Shown here: positions 47,641 to 56,280 of the stretch, piece by piece | Layout of the letters: every line of letters begins with the position of its first letter | Position numbering within the stretch: position 1 is the first letter of the stretch | NCBI GenBank assembly: GCA_902800305.1 | Contig: CADCDP010000005.1 | Location: 1 to 64,000, forward strand | Reading direction: 5' to 3' | Length of the DNA: 64,000 bases | From: an uncultured Bacteroidales bacterium | GTDB taxonomy: Bacteria > Bacteroidota > Bacteroidia > Bacteroidales > Bacteroidaceae | The notes under the pieces: model-generated | Told to the model about the DNA's origin: nothing | What the model saw: the letters and a program-made list of their open reading frames with translations, nothing else | Databases searched by the model: none | Position numbers and translations under genes: made by a program

Positions 47641-48774
47641 ATGCGAATCAAAGTTACTTCTATTTTGGCTATGCTGCTGTGCCTGTCGAGCATTGGTAGC
47701 ATGAATGCACAGCCTCCACAGGGACAGCAAGAGAAGTTGCCCGACTGGACAAAAGACCTGGCAAAGCGTGTCCAAGTTGATGCCTACGCACAGGGTGGTT
47801 TCACTTATCAGCACACGGGTGGCTTGGACGACAACGACCAACTCAATAAGCGTGACTACAACACGTTCGAGATGAAGCGCGTCTTTCTCGTGGTTGCAGC
47901 CCCTATCACTGACCGTTGGTTTGCCATGTTCATGCACGACTTCAATGGAGGTGTGGTGCATGAGTATTGGACGAGTTACCGCTTTACCAACAACAAGGCT
48001 TTCAGTGCAAGAATAGGTCAGTTTAAGCATGCCTACACCATCGAGAACAACATGTCGCCCACCGAGTTGGAGGCCATCGACGTTTGTTCTGAGGGTGTCA
48101 CCTATTTGGCTGGTTGTGGCAGCGACCGCTTGATGGGCACACAGTATGGTCGTGACCTCGGTTTGGAGTTCTCCGGTGAATCGAACAACGGTAAGTTTGC
48201 TTATAAGGCTGCCATTATGAACGGTCAAGGCATCAACAAGAAAGACGGTAACAGCGAGAAGGACTTCATCGGTCATCTGGAATTCCGTCCCACCAAGGAA
48301 CTGTGCATCGTCGCCACAGGGCAGATTGGTCGCGGTCATGCTGTTGACCGTTCGTCTTACATCAACAACATCATGCCTGGAGAAGACTACAAACGTAACC
48401 GTTGGTCGGCTGGTTTCCAGTACAAGTCCCAATCCTCTCACCTCAGTCTCCGCAGTGAATATCTGGAAGGTCGCGACGGTGATGTAACCAGCCGTGGTGT
48501 CTATGCGACGGGGGTCGTACCAATTGTTCCCAAACTCGATTTCGTGGGTTCATACGACTTCTTCAACTACAACGTGAAGGCAGACATGGATCAGCACAAG
48601 GTCATCGCAGGTCTCCAGTACTGGTTCTACAAGCGTTGCCGTTTCCAGTTGCAGTATGTGTATAAGAGTGCATCGCTCCAAGACCGGATGATGCCAGGTG
48701 GTGCTGTAGGTAAGGTTTTCACCCACAATGCTAACCACGCCATCATGTGCCAAATGCAGATAAGACTTAAGTAA
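47641..48774 (+). CDS. Porin O/P-type outer-membrane channel
   Basis: 377 residues with signal peptide (MRIKVTSILAMLLCLSSIGS-MNAQ). The rest alternates short polar/aromatic strands as in 16-strand porins, for example VDAYAQGGFTYQHTG, YDFFNYNVKADMDQHKVIAG and a C-terminal QMQIRLK strand. The pattern fits the phosphate-selective porin O/P family common in Bacteroidota. The symporter starts two bases after the stop, so the two probably move the same solute across outer and inner membranes. Confidence 0.8.
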   Translation: MRIKVTSILAMLLCLSSIGSMNAQPPQGQQEKLPDWTKDLAKRVQVDAYAQGGFTYQHTGGLDDNDQLNKRDYNTFEMKRVFLVVAAPITDRWFAMFMHDFNGGVVHEYWTSYRFTNNKAFSARIGQFKHAYTIENNMSPTELEAIDVCSEGVTYLAGCGSDRLMGTQYGRDLGLEFSGESNNGKFAYKAAIMNGQGINKKDGNSEKDFIGHLEFRPTKELCIVATGQIGRGHAVDRSSYINNIMPGEDYKRNRWSAGFQYKSQSSHLSLRSEYLEGRDGDVTSRGVYATGVVPIVPKLDFVGSYDFFNYNVKADMDQHKVIAGLQYWFYKRCRFQLQYVYKSASLQDRMMPGGAVGKVFTHNANHAIMCQMQIRLK

Positions 48775-48775
48775 T

Positions 48776-50332
48776 ATGCTGATAAAAATTCTTCTCACCG
48801 TCATCTTCTTGGCTGTGACGGTCTATGTGGGCATCTACTCCCGTAAACAAGCCAAGAACGTGGATGGTTTCGTGTTGGGCGGTCGCTCAGTGGGGCCTTG
48901 GCTCTCAGCTTTTGCCTTCGGTACCAGTTACTTTTCCGCCGTCGTATTTGTCGGCTATGCAGGTCAGTTCGGATGGAAGTATGGTCTTGCCAGTTCATGG
49001 ATTGGTGTCGGAAACGCCATCATCGGTTCACTCCTTGCATGGATTATCTTGGGTCGTCGCACCAAACTGATGACTCAGCACATCCACTCTCGCACCATGC
49101 CCGATTTCTTCGGCACCCGATTCTCCAATCAAGGCTTACGCATCGCCGCTTCCATCATCGCCTTCGTGTTCCTCATCCCCTACACAGCAGGTGTGTATAG
49201 CGGCATCTCTAAGCTCTTCGACATGGGCTTCGGCATTCCCTACGAGTATTGTATCATCCTCATGGCCTGCCTCACCGCCATCTACGTCATTCTCGGTGGC
49301 TATAAGGCTACAGCCATCAACGACTTCATCCAGGGTATCGTCATGCTCGGAGGTATCATCGCTGTCATCGCCGTTGTGCTTAACAGTCAGGGCGGTTTGG
49401 TGGAAGCCTTCAACAAAATGAAGGAAATGGCACCCACGGCACACGACCTCGAAAGTCCACTCTACAAAGACTTTCAGCCAGGCGACTTCGCCTCTTGGTT
49501 CGGTCCCAATGTGGCAAGCCTCATCGGTGTGGTAGTGCTCACATCACTCGGCACATGGGGACTTCCCCAGATGGTCGGTAAATTCTATTCCATCACCGAT
49601 GAGAGCGCCATCAAACGTGGCACCATCATCTCCACCATCTTCGCCTTCATCGTGGCAGGTGGCTGCTACTTCCTCGGTGGTTTCGGTCGTCTCTTTGGCG
49701 AACCTGTCTGGAACGAAGCACGTCACAACTACAAGTTCGATGACATCATCCCCACCATGCTCGACACAGCGGTCAACTCCGACTTGCTCATCGGTCTTGT
49801 GATGGTGTTGGTGCTTTCGGCCTCGATGTCCACCCTGGCCTCTCTTGTGCTGACCTCTTCTTCCACAATGACTCTCGACCTCATCTACCGCGATAAGCGT
49901 GCCACTGCCGACGAGGTGAAAAGTGGCGAGATTGACGACGAAGTGGCAGAGAAGATTGAGCGTCGCAAGGTAGTCATCATGCGTGTCCTCATCGTCTTCT
50001 TCATCGTCATCTCCGTGCTTATAGCCCTCAATCCACCCACCTTCATCGCCCAACTCATGGGCATCAGTTGGGGTGCTTTGGCTGGTGCTTTCCTGGCTCC
50101 CTTCCTCTTGGGACTCTACTGGCGTGGCGTGACAACCGCCTCCGTCTGGGCATGCTTCATCTGGGGTGTCGGCTTCACTGTGGTCAACATGCTCATGGGC
50201 AACCCCATCAACCCCATCGACTGCGGAGCCATCGCCATGGTCGGCGGCTTCCCCGTCGTCCTGCTCGTCAGCCTCTTCACAAAGAAGTTGCCACAAGCAA
50301 AGTTGGATAGCATTTGGAAGTGCTATAAATAG
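48776..50332 (+). CDS. Sodium:solute symporter (SSS family)
   Basis: 518 residues, about 13 membrane helices. The family signature region (VYVGIYSRKQAKNVDGFVLG, FGTSYFSAVVFVGYAGQFGW, YVILGGYKATAINDFIQGIV) matches SSS transporters that couple Na+ to uptake of organic acids, sugars or vitamins. The substrate cannot be read from sequence; the panF/monocarboxylate branch is plausible. Directly behind the porin gene. Confidence 0.88.
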   Translation: MLIKILLTVIFLAVTVYVGIYSRKQAKNVDGFVLGGRSVGPWLSAFAFGTSYFSAVVFVGYAGQFGWKYGLASSWIGVGNAIIGSLLAWIILGRRTKLMTQHIHSRTMPDFFGTRFSNQGLRIAASIIAFVFLIPYTAGVYSGISKLFDMGFGIPYEYCIILMACLTAIYVILGGYKATAINDFIQGIVMLGGIIAVIAVVLNSQGGLVEAFNKMKEMAPTAHDLESPLYKDFQPGDFASWFGPNVASLIGVVVLTSLGTWGLPQMVGKFYSITDESAIKRGTIISTIFAFIVAGGCYFLGGFGRLFGEPVWNEARHNYKFDDIIPTMLDTAVNSDLLIGLVMVLVLSASMSTLASLVLTSSSTMTLDLIYRDKRATADEVKSGEIDDEVAEKIERRKVVIMRVLIVFFIVISVLIALNPPTFIAQLMGISWGALAGAFLAPFLLGLYWRGVTTASVWACFIWGVGFTVVNMLMGNPINPIDCGAIAMVGGFPVVLLVSLFTKKLPQAKLDSIWKCYK

Positions 50333-50356
50333 GTATGGAGACACTTCCAAGAAGTA

Positions 50357-50460
50357 ATAAAAACAAGTAAATATAGAAGAATGTAGATTACACAGGCCTC
50401 CCCATGAAGTCGCTGCTTCATGGGGAGGCCTGTGTAATCTACTTTTGTTCATTATTCGTG
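50357..50460 (+). terminator. Bidirectional terminator, copy 1 of a duplicated 104-bp segment
   Basis: A perfect 27-bp stem (50383-50409 with 50416-50442, loop TCGCTG) within a segment that recurs at 51664-51768 with one indel and about 15 substitutions. Placed between the symporter (plus) and the DUF3791 gene (minus). Confidence 0.85.
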
Positions 50461-50538
50461 GGCTATAGAAATGTAGTCGAGGGAGATGCTCATACGCTGA
50501 ATCAGTTTATGTCTGTCAGTCTCTTACATTTTGGTATT

Positions 50539-50769
50539 TTACCTCCCTTCCGCTTTCTTCAACTCGCTTTCAAGGAAACTATAGACGTAGCCTGAGCTTT
50601 GGAAGTAGAGGCCGGTCTTGGGGTCGCTAAGCTTCTCGAAGAGGCGCGAGGTATAGACGGCATCGAAGGCTTGCTGCATCGTGAGACCGCACTCGTCCAT
50701 CAGACGGGCGATGAGGTCCTTTACGATTTCCTCCTTCATGTTTTGGAATTCTGCCTGCGATACGTTCAT
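50539..50769 (-). CDS. DUF3791 protein (second copy of the set)
   Basis: 76 residues, all helical: IVKDLIARLMDECGLTMQQA, FDAVYTSRLFEKLSDPKTGL, YFQSSGYVYSFLESEL. This is the C-terminal DUF3791 pattern. It overlaps the DUF3990 gene by four bases. It is likely part of the antitoxin side of a DUF3791-DUF3990-DUF3791 operon. Confidence 0.75.
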   Translation of the reverse strand: MNVSQAEFQNMKEEIVKDLIARLMDECGLTMQQAFDAVYTSRLFEKLSDPKTGLYFQSSGYVYSFLESELKKAEGR

Positions 50770-51236
50770 AGCTTTTGAAGTTTGTCAATAGCCCGCTGGG
50801 TGCAGAAGGCGTATTGGAAGGTGATGCCTTTGATGTACTGGATGCGGCGAAGGAACTCGTCGAAGGTGATGTAGCCCTGCTTATAGCGGACAATCTGCGC
50901 ACCGACACGGTCGTTGGCAATGGGGCCATAGACGATGTCGTAGTCGTGAAGCGTCCGTCCGTGCGGCTCAATGCGGTGGTCGTAAACAAAGTGCGCCCAC
51001 TCCTCGGTGTATGCCTCGAAGCGCTTGTAACGGAACTCTTGGAAGAGCGCCTCGTCGAACTCATAGACGTTGACCACCGGCTCGGTCTCCTCGAACTCGG
51101 CACGAAACTGAGCCATCTCCAATGCCTGCTGACGGTCGTCGGAGAGGTAGAAGGCGCGTCCAAAGTCTTTGTTGGGCTTCGACAAGGCAAGGTCAATTTT
51201 CTCGATGTCGATGGTAGAGCCGTGATAGAGCCTCAT
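50766..51236 (-). CDS. DUF3990 protein, ADP-ribosyltransferase-like toxin candidate
   Basis: 156 residues. RLYHGSTIDIEKID (2-15) and KDFGRAFYLSDDRQQALEMA (23-42) follow the DUF3990 pattern. These correspond to the H-x-S and Y elements of the ART fold; DIVYGPIANDRVG (about 99-111) is another family hallmark. DUF3990 is regarded as ART-like and is almost always next to DUF3791 genes, which suggests a toxin-antitoxin set. It overlaps both neighbours by four bases. Toxicity and target are not shown by sequence. Confidence 0.75.
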   Translation of the reverse strand: MRLYHGSTIDIEKIDLALSKPNKDFGRAFYLSDDRQQALEMAQFRAEFEETEPVVNVYEFDEALFQEFRYKRFEAYTEEWAHFVYDHRIEPHGRTLHDYDIVYGPIANDRVGAQIVRYKQGYITFDEFLRRIQYIKGITFQYAFCTQRAIDKLQKL

Positions 51237-51454
51237 AGCGTGCCTCCTTTCTTCTGGCAGTAGGCTTGCAATGTCTGGAGATTCTCTTCGAGCGAAAGCG
51301 TGTGCATAATGCCGTAGTGCTTCTCGCAGAAAGCCAGCGCACCGTAGCGGCTGAGGTAGCGGTAGGCCTCGGCCTCACTGATCTTGCTCTGAGCAGCAAA
51401 GGCCGCCACGAGCAGGACGAGGTATTCTATCTTGTTGAGAATGGATATTGCCAT
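51233..51454 (-). CDS. DUF3791 protein (first gene of the set)
   Basis: 73 residues from MAISILNKIEYLVLLV; the upstream ATG at 51478 lies in the -7 box and is rejected. Helical, with SEAEAYRYLSRYGALAFCEKH and the YGIMHTLSLEEN pattern of DUF3791. First gene of the operon, overlapping DUF3990 by four bases. Putative antitoxin. Confidence 0.75.
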   Translation of the reverse strand: MAISILNKIEYLVLLVAAFAAQSKISEAEAYRYLSRYGALAFCEKHYGIMHTLSLEENLQTLQAYCQKKGGTL

Positions 51455-51475
51455 GACTTTTATCTTTTTCGCCCA

Positions 51476-51483
51476 CAAATTTA
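51476..51483 (-). promoter_or_regulatory. -7 box of the DUF3791-DUF3990-DUF3791 operon
   Basis: TAAATTTG on the minus strand, 22 bases before the start at 51454. Confidence 0.6.
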
Positions 51484-51663
51484 CGAATTCTTTTTCATTT
51501 ACTGTCCGCTTTCACCGTTAAAGATGCAAAAAGCGTGCGAGAAAAGCACGAGTTATTATTTTTTTTCGTAACATTGCACTAGAAAATCTCGAAAAGACAT
51601 GTACGAAAGAAAGATTCCCTTCGACTTCGCTGTTAAACCCTAATTGGTCATTAGAGATTTGGG

Positions 51664-51768
51664 ATAAAAACAAACAAATATAGAAGAATATAGCATCACA
51701 CAGGCCTCCCCATGAAGTCGTTGCTTCATGGGGAGGCCTGTGTTTTTTACTATTGTTCATCATTCGTG
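51664..51768 (-). terminator. Bidirectional terminator, copy 2 of the duplicated segment
   Basis: A perfect 20-bp stem (51698-51717 with 51724-51743, loop TCGTTG) and a T-run at 51743-51748. Ends the outer-membrane barrel gene from the right. The rest of 51484-51663 contains no gene. Confidence 0.85.
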
Positions 51769-51786
51769 ATGCTATTCACGGTGAAA

Positions 51787-54681
51787 TCAGAATTTCACCA
51801 AAAGGTGTCCCATATAATAACTTGGAACATTGTTAAGCCATACTTCTGTCTTGGAAATACCATCAAACAATTCGTATCTCGTTTCCACTCCATGAAGAAT
51901 ATCGTATGCATCAAACATCACCTCTATATTCTTCTTACGAGTAAAAGAATAGGAAAGAGAGGCGTTCCAAATGAAATCATTGCTATTCATGGCAGGGTCG
52001 GCATAGCCACGTCGGCTTGTCATCATGGCATCGGTGGAAATACTCATTCCGAATGGAGTGGTATAGACGATATTCACACCATAATTGAACTTCACCCTGT
52101 TCAGTTGATTAAAGCTACTCAGATTTCCCGTCGAATATCTCCAGTCGATTCTACTTTTCAAAGATGTAGAAAACTTACCTAATGAATATGTCAACGATAA
52201 ACGTTCATCCATTTTCCAGGTATTTACCTTACTCAGGATATCAGACTCCCAATCTTGTGCCATCGCATATCCGACATCACGGATATAGGAAAGCGTCGTC
52301 CATGAACTCACATAGAAATGTTTTGCCTTATCCACATCCCTATAAAGTCTATACGACACATCAGCACGCCAGTTGCCATTCACATTCATGGACACATAAT
52401 GATACACACCATTGTTTGCATCATATACAGTCTTTGTGACGATGTCATTTCTCTTCATCTCAACATGACCCGTCACATACATATTTTGATTGATAGGCTT
52501 CTTGTGCGCAACAAATCTCAAATCAAGATGGTAAGAACAAGTACCCTTCAAGGCATCATTCTTATAGTAAACAAAGGTTGGGTCAGAAGTGTCAACTTCT
52601 CCTACAAGCATTGAGAAAATCGGCAGTGAAGATTCACACCCTATATTAAAAGAAAATGTCTTGTCTGAATGATTCCAGACATGTTCATATTTGTAATTGG
52701 CATCAAACAACCACTTTGAACGCACAGCAATAGTATCTAACAAATACCCGTGATAAGTCAACTTGTCATGTTTATTATGAAAGCTAAATGACAAGTCATT
52801 CTCGTCAGACACATCTCCTTTTTTCACGTATTTGTAGAACGACAAGTTCCCTTTATAATCTCGACTAAGAAGACGGTAGCGATAAGAATTGCTATAATCA
52901 GATGCGAGCATGAGGGAATCGTCTGTAGAAGGCAAACTTTCATGTCCATGTCCTTCTATCTCATTCCATCCATTATTCAGCCAATCCAAGCGATAGTTAT
53001 AATTTTGCCTATTTCTATAACTCTGGTTATATGACAATGAGGGCTTGCAAGTCCAACCATTCAAGACAATGCTATATGTCATCATGGCATGATAGACATA
53101 ATCCTTTTGTTCCTTATCCACATATAGGTTACGATTATCATCAGCTTTGCCTGTTGATGTCTCTTTGTTGATATGATGAAACACTTCATTCGGTTTCTTA
53201 CGAGTATAATGACCATCCATCGCAAAAGAGATGTTGTCGCCATTTTTCAGTTTTCTCAAATAATCCATATTAGCCAATAAAGTCAAGCCCCTATATTTTT
53301 CAATATAGTCATTTATCGTTCGATAGGTAATATGTTTGTTCATTTGAGAGATTGTTGGTGAAGCCATAATAGAATTAAGCACATCACCGACAGAACCCAT
53401 CAGACTTGGGTCATCATCCATCGTTGCACCATTAGCACGATAGGCATCTTTATGATTATTATAGTCGAGTTTCAAATAAGATGAAAACCTGTATGGCTTA
53501 AAAGGATGTTGCATCTTGAATGTATTAGCCACATTCAGATTAACATTCTTTCTCAATACACTATTTTTAGATAGACTATAGTTGCTGGCATCACTCAGAT
53601 ATTTGCGTGTAAATCCAAATGTCTTTTCATCATTATCTTGTATCAGCAATGAAGATTCCAAATTTTCAGAAAAACGCTTTTCCTTATCATTCAACAGATA
53701 GGAAACATGAATGTCTTTCCTCTCAATGACTCCGTCAGAATTAGCACCATCATCCCATATTCCATCTTCGCCAGGACGACGAAAATCATTGATGTTATTA
53801 ACGTTGCCAAAAGCTGTCAAGCGAGAATGGTTGGTGATGTTCATTAAGAATAATCGTCCCAAGTATCTGTCTTTTGTTCCTCCAGCCCCCTCAGCATTGC
53901 CAAACATACGACCCATATATTCCTTTTTCATCTGTACATTCATGACATAATCCTTCTTTTCCATATCCTTGCCAGCCCATGTGCTCTTTTCGGTCGATTT
54001 CTCAAAAACACGAATATCCTTTACCACATAATACGGTAAATTATCAAGCAAGACCTTATTGTTTCCCTTATAGAATGAATCTCCATTCAACATCAGTTCA
54101 TCTATTTTCCGCCCATTGACAAAGATTTCGCCTTTTGCATTTATCTCCGTGTTAGGTAATTGTTTGATTAACGTACTGAGCATGCTTCCATCAGGAACAT
54201 TGAAAGCGTCCGCATTAAAGACAATGGTATCACCTTTATGTGTCAATCTAACCTTTGTGGCCTTAACAACAACTTCACCCAATGCCATTTCCTTATCAAC
54301 CATCATCTTGTCTTTACGCTTCATATAGTGCCAAGGAGCATCAAAGTAGTTATTGCGTGCTATACGATTTATCTTGTAGTTTACGTACTCCGTCACAAAA
54401 TCATCATGCTCTGCCTTAATGATGTAACTTCCAGGCTCCCGTGGAATACGAAAACGATAGGTTGCATCATTTCCTTTATTTTCAGTTAGCGTACTATCAA
54501 GCACAATACTGTCGCTATTCATGAGAATTATCTTTGCACTCACTCCTGCCTTGGTGAAAGAATCGAGCACATGTCCCCAAAGTGAAATTGTTTTGATGTC
54601 CTTTTTCTGTGCACATAGAATATTTGTGCCACAAAACAGAACACAAAATATCATAAACCTAAAAGTATTCTTGAATATCAT
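51787..54681 (-). CDS. Large outer-membrane beta-barrel protein (TonB-receptor-like, CarboxypepD-like N-terminus)
   Basis: 964 residues with signal peptide (FMIFCVLFCGTNILCAQ). Residues about 30-110 form a carboxypeptidase-regulatory-like beta domain (SLWGHVLDSFTKAGVSAKII). A plug-like part follows (LGEVVVKATKVRLTHKGDTI, FNVPDGSMLSTLIKQLPNTE, IFVNGRKI), then a long barrel domain rich in aromatic strands to the C-terminus (SYYMGHLLVKF). This fits the outer membrane beta-barrel/TonB-dependent receptor relatives of Bacteroidota that lack a SusD partner. A 290-base leader holds copy 3 of the structured RNA candidate. Confidence 0.85.
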   Translation of the reverse strand: MIFKNTFRFMIFCVLFCGTNILCAQKKDIKTISLWGHVLDSFTKAGVSAKIILMNSDSIVLDSTLTENKGNDATYRFRIPREPGSYIIKAEHDDFVTEYVNYKINRIARNNYFDAPWHYMKRKDKMMVDKEMALGEVVVKATKVRLTHKGDTIVFNADAFNVPDGSMLSTLIKQLPNTEINAKGEIFVNGRKIDELMLNGDSFYKGNNKVLLDNLPYYVVKDIRVFEKSTEKSTWAGKDMEKKDYVMNVQMKKEYMGRMFGNAEGAGGTKDRYLGRLFLMNITNHSRLTAFGNVNNINDFRRPGEDGIWDDGANSDGVIERKDIHVSYLLNDKEKRFSENLESSLLIQDNDEKTFGFTRKYLSDASNYSLSKNSVLRKNVNLNVANTFKMQHPFKPYRFSSYLKLDYNNHKDAYRANGATMDDDPSLMGSVGDVLNSIMASPTISQMNKHITYRTINDYIEKYRGLTLLANMDYLRKLKNGDNISFAMDGHYTRKKPNEVFHHINKETSTGKADDNRNLYVDKEQKDYVYHAMMTYSIVLNGWTCKPSLSYNQSYRNRQNYNYRLDWLNNGWNEIEGHGHESLPSTDDSLMLASDYSNSYRYRLLSRDYKGNLSFYKYVKKGDVSDENDLSFSFHNKHDKLTYHGYLLDTIAVRSKWLFDANYKYEHVWNHSDKTFSFNIGCESSLPIFSMLVGEVDTSDPTFVYYKNDALKGTCSYHLDLRFVAHKKPINQNMYVTGHVEMKRNDIVTKTVYDANNGVYHYVSMNVNGNWRADVSYRLYRDVDKAKHFYVSSWTTLSYIRDVGYAMAQDWESDILSKVNTWKMDERLSLTYSLGKFSTSLKSRIDWRYSTGNLSSFNQLNRVKFNYGVNIVYTTPFGMSISTDAMMTSRRGYADPAMNSNDFIWNASLSYSFTRKKNIEVMFDAYDILHGVETRYELFDGISKTEVWLNNVPSYYMGHLLVKF

Positions 54682-54790
54682 ATTTTTGTCACCTTTCTCA
54701 ATTTGTTTTCTTGTGTAACGTTGTTTTTAAATTGGAAGTTATTTGTACTATATTCTTCCACTACAACATCGTCTACAAAACTTTCTTGAC

Positions 54791-54933
54791 AAAAAAAGCG
54801 CAGACTTCCGTCATACGCTACTCAGGCCTACCACAGCCCACAATTCTCTATGAGGAAATCCGCACTAAGCGCGGACTCCACGAGAATTGTGTTTATTGCT
54901 CTTTACTTGTCGAAGTGGTAGTTCGGAGTAGCG
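54791..54933 (-). ncRNA. Structured leader (copy 3 of the candidate regulatory RNA)
   Basis: P1 CGCTACTC (54816-54823) with GAGTAGCG (54926-54933); P2 CTACCAC (54828-54834) with GTGGTAG (54915-54921); P3 CACAATTCTC (54839-54848) with GAGAATTGTG (54882-54891); P4 TCCGC (54859-54863) with GCGGA (54871-54875). In the minus transcript AGTGCGGATTTCC (54866-54854) can instead pair over 13 positions with GGAAGTCTGCGCT (54809-54797), followed by six more T: a terminator that excludes P4. Lies 110-250 bases before the barrel gene. Confidence 0.65.
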
Positions 54934-54973
54934 ATTGAGCATATAGAATGTTTTGTTCCGAAGAACACAGGGC

Positions 54974-54981
54974 AAATTTAA
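54974..54981 (-). promoter_or_regulatory. -7 box of the outer-membrane barrel gene
   Basis: TAAATTTG on the minus strand; transcription would begin about 35 bases before P1 of the structured leader. Confidence 0.5.
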
Positions 54982-55054
54982 TGCTTTTATACGGCAATCC
55001 CAAATATTTGGGGAGAAAAAGTGGGGGAAAAGAGTAAATAAAGGGAAAAAGTAG

Positions 55055-55062
55055 TAACTTTG
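55055..55062 (+). promoter_or_regulatory. -7 box of the DUF4298 gene
   Basis: TAACTTTG; the leader that follows contains palindromic array E. Confidence 0.6.
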
Positions 55063-55096
55063 TAGTGAATTTGATGGAAAAACTTGTAGGTCCGCT

Positions 55097-55146
55097 TAAG
55101 TCCTATAAGACATATAAGTCCTATAAGTCTTATAGGACCTATAGGA
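55097..55146 (+). repeat. Palindromic array E in the DUF4298 leader
   Basis: AAGTCCTATAAG units recur with an 18-base period, and GTCCTATAAG-T-CTTATAGGAC (55118-55138) is a perfect 10-bp inverted repeat. Confidence 0.75.
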
Positions 55147-55176
55147 AACCAATCTCTTTAAAAAAAGGAAAGACTC

Positions 55177-55476
55177 ATGGAACAAATGGAACGTATCAAA
55201 CAAATGGAACGATGCCTCGAACAGGCATCGGTGGCAGTGATGGAACTGTCGGCTGCGTTGGAGAAGTATGCGGCAGCTCGGAAGGCCATCAAATCGTTGG
55301 AAGGCTATCTGGGTAGCGAAGAGTGGAAACAGGACTTTGAAGCGGAGGAGGCGGGACAGTTGCCGAAGGACATGAAGCGTGGGGTGCTGTCAGAGGATGG
55401 CATCTGGAACGTGCTGGAGGATGGTCGTCAACTGGAGGCGAGGATGCTGGAAGTGGTGGCAGAACGGATAAGATGA
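55177..55476 (+). CDS. DUF4298 protein
   Basis: 99 residues. The N-terminus ERIKQMERCLEQASVAVMEL, the centre LEGYLGSEEWKQDFEAEEAG and LPKDMKRGVLSEDGIWNVLE give the DUF4298 pattern (YYxSxxWxxDxExDExGxLPxxLKRGVLSEDxIxxLL). Soluble helical protein of unknown function. Overlaps the open frame leading to the cytidylate-kinase-like gene, which has its own promoter. Confidence 0.85.
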   Translation: MEQMERIKQMERCLEQASVAVMELSAALEKYAAARKAIKSLEGYLGSEEWKQDFEAEEAGQLPKDMKRGVLSEDGIWNVLEDGRQLEARMLEVVAERIR

Positions 55477-55516
55477 AAAAAAAGGACAAAGATTTTTCCA
55501 TTTCAAAAAAAGTGTG

Positions 55517-55524
55517 TACCTTTG
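55517..55524 (+). promoter_or_regulatory. -7 box of the cytidylate-kinase-like gene
   Basis: TACCTTTG, 35 bases before the ATG at 55560; it excludes the longer open frame from 55473. Confidence 0.65.
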
Positions 55525-55559
55525 CACGCATCCGAGAACTAAACAAAAATCATCAAAAT

Positions 55560-56201
55560 ATGAACAAGAACGAGAAATTTGTTATCACCATCAACCGTGA
55601 GTTGGGTAGCGGTGGTCGCACCGTGGGTGAGAAATTGGCTGCCAAACTGGGTGTGCAGTTCTACGACAAGGCACTCATCATGGCTTTGGAAGAGAAGTAC
55701 AACCTCACCGTAGAGGAAATCGAGAATCTGAAAGGACGCAACCACAGCTGGTGGGCTGAGTTTGCCCGCAGTTTCTTTCTGGCTGAAAAGGCGAAGACGA
55801 TGTACTACAACGATATATCGGCACTCGATGAGCCTGATGTGCTAACAACGGACGAGATGTTTGAGACGGAGAAGAAAATCCTGACGGACATTGCCGAAGA
55901 TGAGTCGTGTGTCATTGCGGGTCGTCTGGGATTCCATGTGTTCCGTGAGCATCCCAACCATCTGAGCATTCTGATTCAGTCGCCGATGGAACAGCGCATT
56001 GAGCGTGTGATGAGGAAGCAGTATCTGACATACGAAAATGCCGTGAAGGTCATCAAGAAGGTGGACAAGATGCGTGAAAACTACGTGAAAAAATATGCTC
56101 AGACATCACGCTACGACACGCGCAACTATGACCTTGTCATCTCCACGGCGGGACACACGGAAGATGAGGTGGTGGATTTGATTATGCAATACATTCAATA
56201 A
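55560..56201 (+). CDS. Cytidylate-kinase-like P-loop protein
   Basis: 213 residues from MNKNEKFVITINRELGSGGR. The nucleotide loop GSGGRTVGEKLAAKLG (16-31) and VIAGRLGFHVFREHPNHLSI place it in the cytidylate kinase-like family, which differs from canonical Cmk by the GSGGR loop. The C-terminus YDTRNYDLVISTAGHTEDEV is typical of the family. Exact substrate unknown. Ends at a strong terminator. Confidence 0.85.
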   Translation: MNKNEKFVITINRELGSGGRTVGEKLAAKLGVQFYDKALIMALEEKYNLTVEEIENLKGRNHSWWAEFARSFFLAEKAKTMYYNDISALDEPDVLTTDEMFETEKKILTDIAEDESCVIAGRLGFHVFREHPNHLSILIQSPMEQRIERVMRKQYLTYENAVKVIKKVDKMRENYVKKYAQTSRYDTRNYDLVISTAGHTEDEVVDLIMQYIQ

Positions 56202-56223
56202 GCTCCACACGTTTGTATCAACA

Positions 56224-56268
56224 AAAGAAGAGGCATGTAGTTCGATGAGAACTACATGCCTCTTCTTT
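56224..56268. terminator. Bidirectional terminator between the kinase-like gene and leuD
   Basis: A 20-base arm (56224-56243) pairs perfectly with 56249-56268, loop GATGA; A-run on the left and T-run on the right serve both strands. Confidence 0.9.
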
Positions 56269-56280
56269 TTGGTGTGTCGC

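Noticed and set aside
54816-54933. Integron attC site
   Set aside because: The two-helix plus unpaired-spacer layout is similar, but the conserved GTTRRRY/RYYYAAC core is missing, the helices differ between copies, and no integrase is present.
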